A stretch of DNA of 20,395 bases from an uncultured Pirellulaceae bacterium (GTDB taxonomy: Bacteria; Planctomycetota; Planctomycetia; Pirellulales; Pirellulaceae), in NCBI GenBank assembly GCA_947258905.1, contig CAMYKF010000330.1, positions 1 through 20,395 on the forward strand, read 5' to 3'. Below the pieces are notes generated by a model. It was not told the origin of the DNA and ran no database searches. It saw only the letters and a list, made by a program, of their open reading frames with translations. Within the stretch, counting starts at the first letter, position 1. The number at the start of each line of letters is the position of its first letter. This document shows, in pieces, positions 7,966 through 15,763 of the stretch. A program made the position numbers and the translations under genes.

Positions 7966-9795
7966 TTATTTGGCGCCATCACGCTCGGGCAATTCGCTGA
8001 TTGCCGGATGGTCGAGCAGGAACTTCGAGCGCTTTTCGGCAAACTCGCGGAGACTTCCCGGTTTTGCGGGTGTTGCCTGGCTGGTCGCTTGCTGAAAGGC
8101 TTCGTAAGACATCAACTTGCGAGTATCCGCTTTGACTTCCTCCTCAATTAACTGTCGCGCGTTCTCGATTTGAGGGCCCAAGTGCTCCCTCGCGATCCAG
8201 TCCTCCGCGATGGTGCGAACATACTGGAGGTACCGCTCCTTCAAGGCGGGGTTGGCCAGCAAGCGACTTCGTAACGGGAATCGCTCCTGATCCAGTCCGA
8301 CGAGTGGGTCAAGTTCATATCCCGAACTTGCGGGCGCACCGTTTCGCTCTGCGCCGCGGCGTCCTCGCCCGGCACCACCCCGGTCGCGTGGCGGTCCGAA
8401 TTCGCCGGGCGGCGGACCAACACCTTCAGGCCCTTCTGGCGGTGGCCCTCCTGGTGGCGGCCCTCCCGGTGGCGGCCCTCCTTCTGGTGGACCTCCGCGA
8501 GGTGGCCCGCCTCCGCCAGGTGGCCCGCCAAACCCGTCAGGGGGACCTGGTCCACGCCGTCTTCCGCCTGGTCCACCTGGCCCCCCGCGTCCGCCACGCG
8601 AAGCCCGAAATGACTCGTTCATGTCATGTGGGAGAATATGAAACTTGCCATCCGGATTCTGGTAGATGCAATAGTCACTGGCGCGGGTCCAGTAGCCGTC
8701 GCTGTTGATCGTTGCAACGTCAAGGGCAAGGAACCAAAGTACTCCGTCAATGTCCAGAATCGGCTCAAGCGCAGACTCAAGGTCTTCGACTGGAGTTTCG
8801 TTCAACACGCGGCAAAGCTCAATCAAGTCATCCCACGATTCCTGTTTGTCTTTGGATTTGATTTCATAGCGGGAGCGATATTCTTCAATATCGTCCCCCA
8901 GATACCTCAGGCCACCGTCGCCCCGGGGACTGCCGCCAACTTTCCAACGGGCCCCCTTCCGCGTGCCATAGTTTTCTTCCACAAACTCCTTGTTGAACTG
9001 CTGGACGTTGGCGTAGATCCCCCAATTACGCCCGTTAATAACCACTTTCACGAAATTGACTTTGGGTGCCGCGATTTTCTCGCTTGCGATACGGGAATAC
9101 AAATACGAACTCATTAAGCTGGCGTCGCCATTACAGTTCAACAGATTCAGAGTTTTGTACCCGAGCAATCTCTGTTCGTCGTCGATAAAGTCCATCGACA
9201 AATTCAACGATCGCTTGAGTCCCGCAGGAACCGAAAAGAAAGAAGACGCGCCGCGAAAGCTGACTCCGACGTTCGGATACGTTTCGCCGTCAACGCTCAA
9301 GGTCGCGGGAACTTCGACGTCAGTCGGTTTGAACTCGGCGAGCTCCTGCTCCCAGTCATCTTGTTCAAACTGAATAAATAGCGTTCGCAAGACCTTATCA
9401 TCATAAAGGCCTGCATTGGGAAAGACTTCAACGTCCGCCGGATCGACTTTCGCTCCCTCCGAACCGGTTGGACGGGCACCACCGCGTCCACGAGCTCCCC
9501 GGCCTCCCCGGCCTCCCGGTCCCCGCCGCCCCGGACCTCGAGCACCGTTCTCTCGAGACCTGGCCTGCAGCCATTCCCTGGCTTTTTTACGCTCTTCCGT
9601 ATTGAGAATTCCGTCACCGTCAACATCGAAGTCTTTTACAATCTCCAGGTCCGCTGCGTTGGGGCCACCCGGCCCACCCGGGCCACCAAAACCCGGAGGC
9701 TGAGCATTTGTTTCGGTAGCAAACAGGCAGCCCCAAAACAGAATGAAGACAAAAATCGTCAGTTGGCTGGCGATTTCTTTGGTTGTGATTCTCAT
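7966..9795 (-). CDS. secreted CotH-family kinase with EF-hand and Gly/Pro-rich insert
   Basis: From ATG 9795 the protein has 609 residues; ATG 9804 is three codons upstream, but GGAAG is spaced 10 nt from 9795. A Sec signal covers residues 1-31, followed by a Gly/Pro stretch, a canonical EF-hand loop (DVDGDGILNTEE, 57-68) and a Gly/Arg-rich segment (about 84-108). The CotH kinase domain starts near 125 and includes SFRGASS, KTLNLLNCNGD and WGIYANVQQ. Putative metal/catalytic residues are in LDVATINSD (358-366) and HDMN (390-393). CotH proteins are atypical kinases; the spore-coat CotH phosphorylates proteins. A roughly 80-residue Gly/Pro-rich block (399-481) interrupts the domain directly after HDMN, and a helical tail follows. 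The product is probably a calcium-binding surface kinase; its substrate is unknown. Confidence 0.88.
   Translation of the reverse strand: MRITTKEIASQLTIFVFILFWGCLFATETNAQPPGFGGPGGPGGPNAADLEIVKDFDVDGDGILNTEERKKAREWLQARSRENGARGPGRRGPGGRGGRGARGRGGARPTGSEGAKVDPADVEVFPNAGLYDDKVLRTLFIQFEQDDWEQELAEFKPTDVEVPATLSVDGETYPNVGVSFRGASSFFSVPAGLKRSLNLSMDFIDDEQRLLGYKTLNLLNCNGDASLMSSYLYSRIASEKIAAPKVNFVKVVINGRNWGIYANVQQFNKEFVEENYGTRKGARWKVGGSPRGDGGLRYLGDDIEEYRSRYEIKSKDKQESWDDLIELCRVLNETPVEDLESALEPILDIDGVLWFLALDVATINSDGYWTRASDYCIYQNPDGKFHILPHDMNESFRASRGGRGGPGGPGGRRRGPGPPDGFGGPPGGGGPPRGGPPEGGPPPGGPPPGGPPPEGPEGVGPPPGEFGPPRDRGGAGRGRRGAERNGAPASSGYELDPLVGLDQERFPLRSRLLANPALKERYLQYVRTIAEDWIAREHLGPQIENARQLIEEEVKADTRKLMSYEAFQQATSQATPAKPGSLREFAEKRSKFLLDHPAISELPERDGAK
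8430..8600. repeat. GC-rich short tandem repeats encoding the Gly/Pro block of CotH
   Basis: On the plus strand this stretch is a run of imperfect 9- to 18-bp units such as GGTGGCCCTCCTGGTGGCGG. Read on the minus strand the units encode repeated GGPPPGG/GGPPEGG segments. Such arrays vary in copy number by slippage, so length variation between strains is expected. The frame stays open throughout, so the gene is intact despite the repeats. Confidence 0.75.
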
Positions 9796-10029
9796 ATTTT
9801 TCATTCTTCCGTTAATTTGCAGCGAAAGGTATTCCTGACTCGCTCCATTGAACAAATTAAGGAGCAGCCAGGAGAACAGGGCAAAAGCAATTAACTCGAT
9901 TACCTCTGCACCCTGCTGTTGGACAAGCTGGTCGTTGAGGAACGGCCTTGTTGCCGGTCGTTGTCTGGGACATTCTGGCGACGGACTGAAAGCCTTCCCG
10001 TGATGGTCTCGGGACGAAGTTTAATTGCT

Positions 10030-10204
10030 CAACCTTAAACGAAGGTGAATGGGAAACTGTTTTTCTGATTTGTTTTTCCAGTGAACCCGCTGGATAGAAG
10101 ATCGAAGAGGCACCGGTTTTGCAGGGACGTGGCTCGGTTGAGTATGGCACTTGCCGAGCCGAAAACCCGGTTCTTTTTGCCATATTCACGTTTGTTTAAG
10201 GTTG
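10030..10204. repeat. 21-nt inverted repeat flanking a structured core
   Basis: CAACCTTAAAC at 10030-10040 is exactly the reverse complement of GTTTAAGGTTG at 10194-10204. The match continues inward through GTGAAT (10045-10050) and ATTCAC (10184-10189), so 19 of 21 positions pair. The arms enclose about 133 nt that hold further small stems. They could be two oppositely oriented operator sites, the outer stem of a structured RNA, or terminal inverted repeats of a tiny non-autonomous element; no target-site duplication is evident at the edges. Confidence 0.5.
10112..10181 (+). terminator. terminator-like or attenuator stem ahead of the response regulator
   Basis: GGCTCGG (10131-10137) pairs perfectly with CCGAGCC (10154-10160). 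Outside it, ACCGGTTTT (10112-10120) can pair with GAAAACCCGGT (10161-10171) across a 10-nt bulge. The right arm is followed directly by TCTTTTTG, a U-rich tail. A second CTTGCCGAGCCG at 10257-10268 could capture the same left arm, giving an alternative fold that leaves the terminator unformed. Attenuation is inferred; it requires a transcript beginning upstream of about 10110. Confidence 0.4.
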
Positions 10205-10314
10205 GCACATTACCATTTGTGAGAGGTATCAATACCGGATTGCTTCGCAAGATGGCCTTGCCGAGCCGTCGCGAAACCGGCGACTTCCAAATTGATCGAT
10301 ACAGCGAGTTGGTT

Positions 10315-10968
10315 TTGAGAGTACTTGTCGTTGAAGATGAACCGGACTTGCTACGCGCGATCTGTCAGGCGTTGCGCGAGCATGGATATGCCGTTGATCC
10401 GGCCGACGATGGTGAGGCAGGCTTACTAAAGGCTCTCAATCGGGACTACGACATTGTGATTCTCGATCTGATGTTGCCGAAGCTGTCAGGGCTGGAGTTG
10501 CTTGGCGAGCTACGCGAAAGAAAACAGACTCCTGTGCTCGTCCTCACAGCAAAAGATACCGTGGCGGATCGGGTTACCGGACTGGACTCCGGAGCCGACG
10601 ATTACCTGGTGAAGCCGTTTCAACTGGCTGAACTCAAGGCTCGCCTCCGCGCATTGATCCGCAGAAGTGCAGGACAGGCAGACCCGGTGATCACGACGGG
10701 TGGAATCACGGTCGATACCGCCGCCCGACGCGTTTCCATTGCAGGCAATCCGGTCGAACTGACGGCGCGCGAATACGGGCTGGTCGAATTGCTGGTCATG
10801 AATCGCAACAGACTGGTGACTCGAACGATGATCTATGACCATTTGTTTGACGAGAACCACGATTCGCTGTCCAACCTGGTTGACGTCTACGTCTCGCGAT
10901 TGCGTTCAAAGCTGGGCAAGGAATTCATCACAACGCGACGTGGCGAGGGTTACATTGTCCATGATTAA
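10315..10968 (+). CDS. OmpR/PhoB-family response regulator
   Basis: The start chosen is TTG 10315, which puts the receiver strand MRVLVVEDEPDLL at the N-terminus as usual and gives 217 residues, the normal family length. ATG 10252 would add 21 residues. Receiver residues are Glu7/Asp8, phospho-acceptor Asp51 (ILDLMLPKLSG), Thr78 and Lys100 (DDYLVKPF). A winged helix-turn-helix DNA-binding domain follows (about 125-217), with ELTAREYGLVELL, a recognition region in SNLVDVYVSRLRSKLG, and the wing TTRRGEGYIV. The stop codon overlaps the kinase start by 8 bp, so the two are translationally coupled and form a cognate pair. The divergent CotH gene and the inverted motif between them make that promoter region a probable target. 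Confidence 0.92.
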   Translation: MRVLVVEDEPDLLRAICQALREHGYAVDPADDGEAGLLKALNRDYDIVILDLMLPKLSGLELLGELRERKQTPVLVLTAKDTVADRVTGLDSGADDYLVKPFQLAELKARLRALIRRSAGQADPVITTGGITVDTAARRVSIAGNPVELTAREYGLVELLVMNRNRLVTRTMIYDHLFDENHDSLSNLVDVYVSRLRSKLGKEFITTRRGEGYIVHD

Positions 10969-12553
10969 GTCACTACGTAGCCGTATTCAGATCTGGAACG
11001 CACTAATACTTGCTGTCGTCATCGGCGTGTTTGGAGGTTCGCTCTACTTGCAACAACGCAACAGTGTGCTGCGATCGGTTGACAACGAGATACGCGCTGC
11101 GGTTGCAGTGCTGGCTGGAAAACTTCAGGCGGCATCGCCGCGAACGATGCAACGCTATTTGTTCGAAGGCCTCCGCGGTGATCTGCATAGTCCGCAATTT
11201 TCCGAAAGGCGAATGGGACCTCCGCCCGACGATATTCCCGCTTTTGGACCTCCTGGAGATGGTGCTCCGCCGGCAGGCTTTCCGCGAAGCGAACCGGGTG
11301 GTCGCGGGCAACCTGGGGGATTGCACCGGTTGGTCGCCAAACTGGACCGGGATTTGTATCTTCCCAACACGTTTCATCCGAATCGAATGAACGGAGTTGT
11401 TGAAGGACCCTATTTTCTTATCTGGCTCGGCGACGGACAGGAAGTCAAGAAGTCGACTGACCTCGAGGTCCCATTCCCCGAGTTCACCAGGCCCGAGAAT
11501 GCGAGGCCCGGGGACAGGCGACTGCAGGAAATCACTTTCCGCCAACGGGATTCTTACCGCGAAGCGTGGGCGCCGGGCGCACCGGGTACACTTGTTCTGG
11601 TCGGCCGCAATATTAAGCAGGATATGCAAGGCCTCAGTGTCACCGGTTGGTGGATCGGTGGTTCCGGGGCCATCGCATGGTTACTGGGACTGGGCGGCGG
11701 ATGGCTGCTGTCGCGTGGTTCGACAAAACCGATCGAAGCAATCAGCAAGGTGGCGTCTGATATATCCGAACGCAACCTCGCAGGGAGAATTGATACTGCC
11801 ACGATGGATGTCGAGTTTGCCGGACTTTCGAAAACGCTGAACAGTTCGTTTGCCCGGCTGCAAACTGCGTTCGAACGCCAACGTCAATTCACGGCAGACG
11901 CATCGCATGAACTTCGAACACCACTGTCTGTTTTGCAAACGCATCAGCAGCTGGCGCTTTCGAAACCCAGAACAGAAAAGGAGTACCGGGAAACACTGCA
12001 AACCTGCGAGCGCGCCGTCGAGCGCATGAATTCGCTGGTCGATTCGCTTTTGATGCTGGCCCGTGTCGATTCTGACGATGCGGCAGCTGGATTTTCGAGC
12101 GTTGATTTTCATGGACTTGTTCAGGACGAGATTGACAAACTGCAGCTGGTGGCAGCACGAAAGAACCTGTCGATTTGCAGCGATTTACACACTGCGACGA
12201 TTTGCGGTGATGAAAACCAGCTGGGCAGGGTGATTTGCAATCTCCTGACCAATGCCATTCAATACAGTGAACCGGAAGGCACTATCCAGATCGTGCTGAC
12301 AAATAGCGGCGACCAGATGAAGCTGGAGGTTACCGACTTCGGTGAGGGGATTCCCGAACAGGATCAGGCAAGGATCTTTGACCGGTTTTATCGGGTTAAC
12401 AAGGAACGCTCGCGTGAAACCGGCGGCAGCGGATTGGGGCTGGCAATCTGCAAGTGCATTGTCGAACGGCACGGCGGAACGATCACGGTAGAAAGTACCG
12501 AGGGTTCGGGAAGTACATTCCGCGTGACGCTGCCGACGGTCGAGTCAACGTAA
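10961..12553 (+). CDS. membrane sensor histidine kinase, partner of the OmpR-type regulator
   Basis: From ATG 10961, inside the regulator stop region, the product has 530 residues. It has a transmembrane helix at about 13-31, then an extracytoplasmic sensor region of roughly 195 residues. Within this region a Gly/Pro-rich stretch (86-120, including GPPPDDIPAFGPPGDGAPP) is unusual. A second helix at about 228-250 and a HAMP linker (251-305) lead to the HisKA domain with ASHELRTPLSV (His316). The ATPase domain has N-box NLLTNAIQYS (427-436), G1 DFGEGIPEQD (459-468) and G2 GGSGLGLAIC (488-497). All catalytic motifs are intact. It should phosphorylate the regulator encoded just upstream. The signal is unknown; the resemblance in composition to the neighbouring CotH low-complexity block hints at a common extracellular environment. 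Confidence 0.92.
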   Translation: MIKSLRSRIQIWNALILAVVIGVFGGSLYLQQRNSVLRSVDNEIRAAVAVLAGKLQAASPRTMQRYLFEGLRGDLHSPQFSERRMGPPPDDIPAFGPPGDGAPPAGFPRSEPGGRGQPGGLHRLVAKLDRDLYLPNTFHPNRMNGVVEGPYFLIWLGDGQEVKKSTDLEVPFPEFTRPENARPGDRRLQEITFRQRDSYREAWAPGAPGTLVLVGRNIKQDMQGLSVTGWWIGGSGAIAWLLGLGGGWLLSRGSTKPIEAISKVASDISERNLAGRIDTATMDVEFAGLSKTLNSSFARLQTAFERQRQFTADASHELRTPLSVLQTHQQLALSKPRTEKEYRETLQTCERAVERMNSLVDSLLMLARVDSDDAAAGFSSVDFHGLVQDEIDKLQLVAARKNLSICSDLHTATICGDENQLGRVICNLLTNAIQYSEPEGTIQIVLTNSGDQMKLEVTDFGEGIPEQDQARIFDRFYRVNKERSRETGGSGLGLAICKCIVERHGGTITVESTEGSGSTFRVTLPTVEST

Positions 12554-12620
12554 ACGATGATCATCCGGCCAGCCAATTGTTCCTGCCTGGGCCTTCTTGC
12601 TTCCATCAACCAGCAGCCCC

Positions 12621-12859
12621 GGCTCCTTCCCTCGCACCTAACCCCTCGCGCCTCCCCAAGTTACCGCTAATCGACACTTATCAACGCTAATTCCCAACAG
12701 CCAATTATCAGCGTTCATCAGCGGTTCCTCATCTGCGCGGAATTGCGGGCAGGATGAGCAAGATCTAGCTGATGCGATCCTGTTCATCCTGTACATCCTG
12801 TCAAAACCGCAGCCTGAACTTTTTCCTCTGGCCTAATCCCTCTCCCCTCGCACCTGCCA
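12621..12859. repeat. dispersed intergenic repeat, copy B (rearranged order)
   Basis: This copy begins with a pyrimidine-rich module (about 12621-12657) and the ACCGCT/AGCGGT hairpin (12662-12728), with the tail ATCTGCGCGGAATTGCGGGCA shared with copy A. A further stem follows, AGGATGAGCAAGATC (12751-12765) with GATCCTGTTCATCCT (12776-12790), 13 of 15 paired. It then has the CATCCTGT module and a second pyrimidine-rich module (12782-12859). In copy A the CATCCTGT module comes before the hairpin, so the modules are independently arranged. This copy also lies between convergent genes. Nothing else is seen in the 12554-12934 gap apart from a stem at 12910-12926. Confidence 0.7.
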
Positions 12860-12909
12860 GGCACGTTCGACACAAATTGGAAATGAACCAGGAATGGGTC
12901 ATTCGCATG

Positions 12910-12926
12910 CCCTTGTCATACAAGGG
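12910..12926. terminator. perfect 7-bp stem just beyond the antiporter stop
   Basis: CCCTTGT (12910-12916) and ACAAGGG (12920-12926) form a perfect stem with a CAT loop, 8 bp beyond the antiporter stop codon at 12935. Neither strand has a following T run, so a classical intrinsic terminator is not established. Position and symmetry suggest a 3' end stabiliser or a non-canonical terminator. Confidence 0.35.
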
Positions 12927-12934
12927 ACGCCGCC

Positions 12935-15517
12935 TTACTGCCATGCCGAGCTGGTGGCGGAAGGGAACTCTTCGTGGAAGCTCAAAATGCCCTTGTTGCT
13001 GCCGCAGATATAAAGCCCGTCGCCTTGCTTGAGTGTAAACGAGGCAGGAAAGTCGGTTATGATTTTCTCGCCGCGCTGGACCGCTACGACGCTGCAGCCG
13101 GTGCGTTCGCGGATCTTTACCTTGAATGGATGGCGGCCAATGAATTGACTGGAGTCAATCTTCACCAGCTGGGCGCGCGATTGCAGCTGCATTGGCTCAC
13201 CAAGAACGTGGTGATTCAGGAGTTGCCCCGCAACTTCGCTCAGTGAAAGCACAAAGTCGGCACCGGCGTGTTTGATACGCTCCACGTTGTTGGCGTGGAT
13301 GGCACTGGCGATGACCGGTACATCCGGCGCGTGTTTGCGTACCATCGTCGCGGCGAAGACGGCGGAATCGTCACTTTCCAGCGTGATGATTACGACCCGG
13401 GCCGCAGCGACGGAGGCGCGTTCGAGCAGTTCACTGTCGATGACTTCACCGACAACATCGGCGACGTGGTCGCCGGTCGGGGCGACGACACACGTGTTCT
13501 CGCTGGCGTCGGTGAGCAACTTGACAACTTTTTGCCCAACTTCTCCCCGACCGAGCACGACGATAGTTCCCTCCTCGGTGATCGGGCGAGCAAACTCGGG
13601 AAGTTGTTGAATGGTCTCCGGGTTTCCAATCGCCAGCAGCACGGTATTCGGCCGCACTGGCTTGTCGACCGCCGGGGGGCAGCGCGTTTGGTTGCGCGGC
13701 CACTGACCGACGATGTACCAACCTGTTCGAGCCCGAAATCCAACTTCGGCCAGCGTCCGGTTGGCCAGCGGGCTACCTTCATGAACGCGCAGCTCCGCTG
13801 CCACCAGTCGTGGCTTTAACAATTGCAAACCGACTACGCGCGGATTGATCTTTGCGCTGGCCTGGGCAGCGAGTGCGGCGGCCAGGACGTGACTTGGAGT
13901 GAAAGCCGCTGTAGCTCCCGCCAGCAACATAAACTCCCGGCGTTCAGGATCGTCAATCACGGCGGCGATCGGGCCAGTGAACCCTCGCTCTCGTGCGGCG
14001 TTTGCCAGCAATGCATCTTGCTCGTCATCGCCGTTAGCCACCAGGGCGCGCGCTGTTGCCAGGGGTGCGAGATCCATTAGTTCCTCGGCTGGCCTCGCGT
14101 TCACGACTGGCTGCCCGCGCTTGTGGAGTTGGCGCGCCACCGCTTCGTCTTCCTCGATGACCAGGGAGGGCAAACTACGGCTTTCGAGTTCGCTCAATAG
14201 TGATTCGACCTCCGGTCCGTAACCGTAGACGACCACAACATCTGTGACGTCGGGCAACGCTTTCGGCAACATCAGCTCATCAGAACGTTCTCCGATGAGT
14301 GATTCCTTGAATTTGTCGATTTGCAGAATGCCGCGCGTGGCACCCGCCAGGGGAACTGCTTTGCCCTCCAACAGCACGGCGCAGCCCTTGAGAGCGAGCG
14401 GTGTAAACAGGTTTAACAAAAAAGCGGTGAAGATCAAAACCGAAAAAACAGACTGGTCGAAAGCGCCTTCGCTGAGGGCCAGCGCAGCGAGGATGAATGC
14501 CAATTCGGCTCGTCCGCACATGCCGACGCCGACGGTTAAGGCTTCTCGCGGTGGTAGTCCCATGCGCAGGGCCATGGACCCCGCCGAGACGATTTGGCCC
14601 ACGATCACTGCCAGAGTCAGGATCGCCAGGAAACCTACGTCCGATGTGCTGATGTCGAAAGTGACGGAGAAGCCAAGTGAAATGAAAAAAATTGGTCCGA
14701 GAAACGAATACGCAATACCGTAGGCGCGGTCGGCGACGACCCTGACCAAATTGGGATGGGCCACCTTTTCCTCAAAAAACAGTCCGGCCAGGTAAGCGCC
14801 CAGAATCATGTGCAGGCCGATCGCCTCGGCAAATAAACCGGCGGCGAACGCGATCATCAGGATAAACGTAAAGCCCTTGCCGCCTTCGGAGCGGAACGGA
14901 AGGGACAGCTTTGGATAAACGAAACGCCCCAGAAGCAGGGCGACGCCGAAGAAGGCCACCACCTTGCCGAGAGTGATTGCGATGGCTATCGGCTCAAACG
15001 AACCGCCCGTGAGCACACCAATGATCAGACCGAAAAAAATCAGGGTCAGCAGGTCGTCGATAACGCAACTGGCGATAACCACTCGCGCCACGCGTGTATT
15101 GTCCAATCCCAGATCTTTCAGGCACTTCAGCGTGATGACCACCGCGGTGGCGGTCATGGTCAGACCCACAAAGGTGGCTGCTACCAGCGACAGACCGAAT
15201 GCCGAGGCGACCAGGAAGCTAACCGAGAACGGCACGATCGCGCCCACGACGGCCACCCCCATCGAGCGCTTCAGCGCTTCGTAAAACTCCAGTGGTTGGG
15301 TCTCCAATCCGGCGTGGAACATGAGAAAAAAGATGCCGATTTCCGCTAGCAACTTGACGGCCTCACCGGGCTCGATCAGCCCCAGCACGGCAGGCCCCAC
15401 CACCACCCCCACGATCAATTCGCCCATCACGGTCGGCAGGCCCAGGGGACGCAGCGTGACCGCCACCAGCCAAATACCGGCGAGCAGGATCAACAAATCC
15501 AAAGCGATTTCGTGCAT
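12935..15517 (-). CDS. CPA2-type cation/proton antiporter with tandem RCK (TrkA) domains
   Basis: From ATG 15517 the protein has 860 residues; a TTG at 15550 would add 11. Residues 1-390 form about 12 hydrophobic helices of the Na+/H+ exchanger fold, with the ion-site pair Asp154-Asp155 in CVIDDLLTL and the helix GMCGRAELAFIL. Two consecutive RCK modules follow. The first nucleotide-binding domain is about 424-550, with GYGPEV (432-437), where the third glycine of GxGxxG is lost, then TrkA_C about 565-640. The second is about 650-770, with intact GRGEVG (656-661), then TrkA_C about 780-850. The DD pair suggests electrogenic exchange, as in NapA-like members, rather than the QD of KefC. It is probably an inner-membrane K+ or Na+ efflux/pH homeostasis protein gated by nucleotide or ions. 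A Kef-like name is possible but not assigned. Confidence 0.88.
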   Translation of the reverse strand: MHEIALDLLILLAGIWLVAVTLRPLGLPTVMGELIVGVVVGPAVLGLIEPGEAVKLLAEIGIFFLMFHAGLETQPLEFYEALKRSMGVAVVGAIVPFSVSFLVASAFGLSLVAATFVGLTMTATAVVITLKCLKDLGLDNTRVARVVIASCVIDDLLTLIFFGLIIGVLTGGSFEPIAIAITLGKVVAFFGVALLLGRFVYPKLSLPFRSEGGKGFTFILMIAFAAGLFAEAIGLHMILGAYLAGLFFEEKVAHPNLVRVVADRAYGIAYSFLGPIFFISLGFSVTFDISTSDVGFLAILTLAVIVGQIVSAGSMALRMGLPPREALTVGVGMCGRAELAFILAALALSEGAFDQSVFSVLIFTAFLLNLFTPLALKGCAVLLEGKAVPLAGATRGILQIDKFKESLIGERSDELMLPKALPDVTDVVVVYGYGPEVESLLSELESRSLPSLVIEEDEAVARQLHKRGQPVVNARPAEELMDLAPLATARALVANGDDEQDALLANAARERGFTGPIAAVIDDPERREFMLLAGATAAFTPSHVLAAALAAQASAKINPRVVGLQLLKPRLVAAELRVHEGSPLANRTLAEVGFRARTGWYIVGQWPRNQTRCPPAVDKPVRPNTVLLAIGNPETIQQLPEFARPITEEGTIVVLGRGEVGQKVVKLLTDASENTCVVAPTGDHVADVVGEVIDSELLERASVAAARVVIITLESDDSAVFAATMVRKHAPDVPVIASAIHANNVERIKHAGADFVLSLSEVAGQLLNHHVLGEPMQLQSRAQLVKIDSSQFIGRHPFKVKIRERTGCSVVAVQRGEKIITDFPASFTLKQGDGLYICGSNKGILSFHEEFPSATSSAWQ

Positions 15518-15763
15518 CAAACTGGGCGCCGTGAGGCGATCCGAAGACAAAAAACCTTGATCGTTCCAATCATTAATTTACCTTGAAACGATGTGCGCGG
15601 GAGAGGGCATAATAGTCAACGTGATACCTGCGTTCGAAATGAACTCAATTTCACGTCTGAAACATGTTGTGTTTCGAGGACCGGCAGCCCAGTTGGCAAA
15701 AGCCTTCCTCTCCGCGCCCCGTATCTCCACGGTTAAAAACAACATCGGACATCGCACCGCTTT

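Larger units (their letters stand above)
9805..10314. promoter_or_regulatory. divergent regulatory region between CotH and the response regulator
   Basis: This 510-bp region separates the CotH start (minus strand) from the regulator start (plus strand). Its plus-strand frame is open from GTG 10081 in register with the regulator, but the extra residues do not belong to the receiver fold. It contains a 21-nt inverted motif at 10030-10050 and 10184-10204, a terminator-like stem at 10112-10171, and a 12-nt direct repeat CTTGCCGAGCCG at 10150-10161 and 10257-10268. No convincing -35/-10 pair was identified. I saw little in 9860-10020. Confidence 0.5.

Noticed and set aside
8304..8708. Open frames opposite the CotH Gly/Pro block
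   Set aside because: GC-rich repeats open all frames; only the minus-strand CotH frame carries family motifs.
10030..10204. Miniature transposable element with terminal inverted repeats
   Set aside because: No target-site duplication was seen at the edges and only one copy is in the window; kept as an alternative, not as a call.
10081..10314. 78-residue N-terminal extension of the response regulator
   Set aside because: Receiver domains normally begin at the MRVLVVEDE strand; the extension is translated hairpin sequence.
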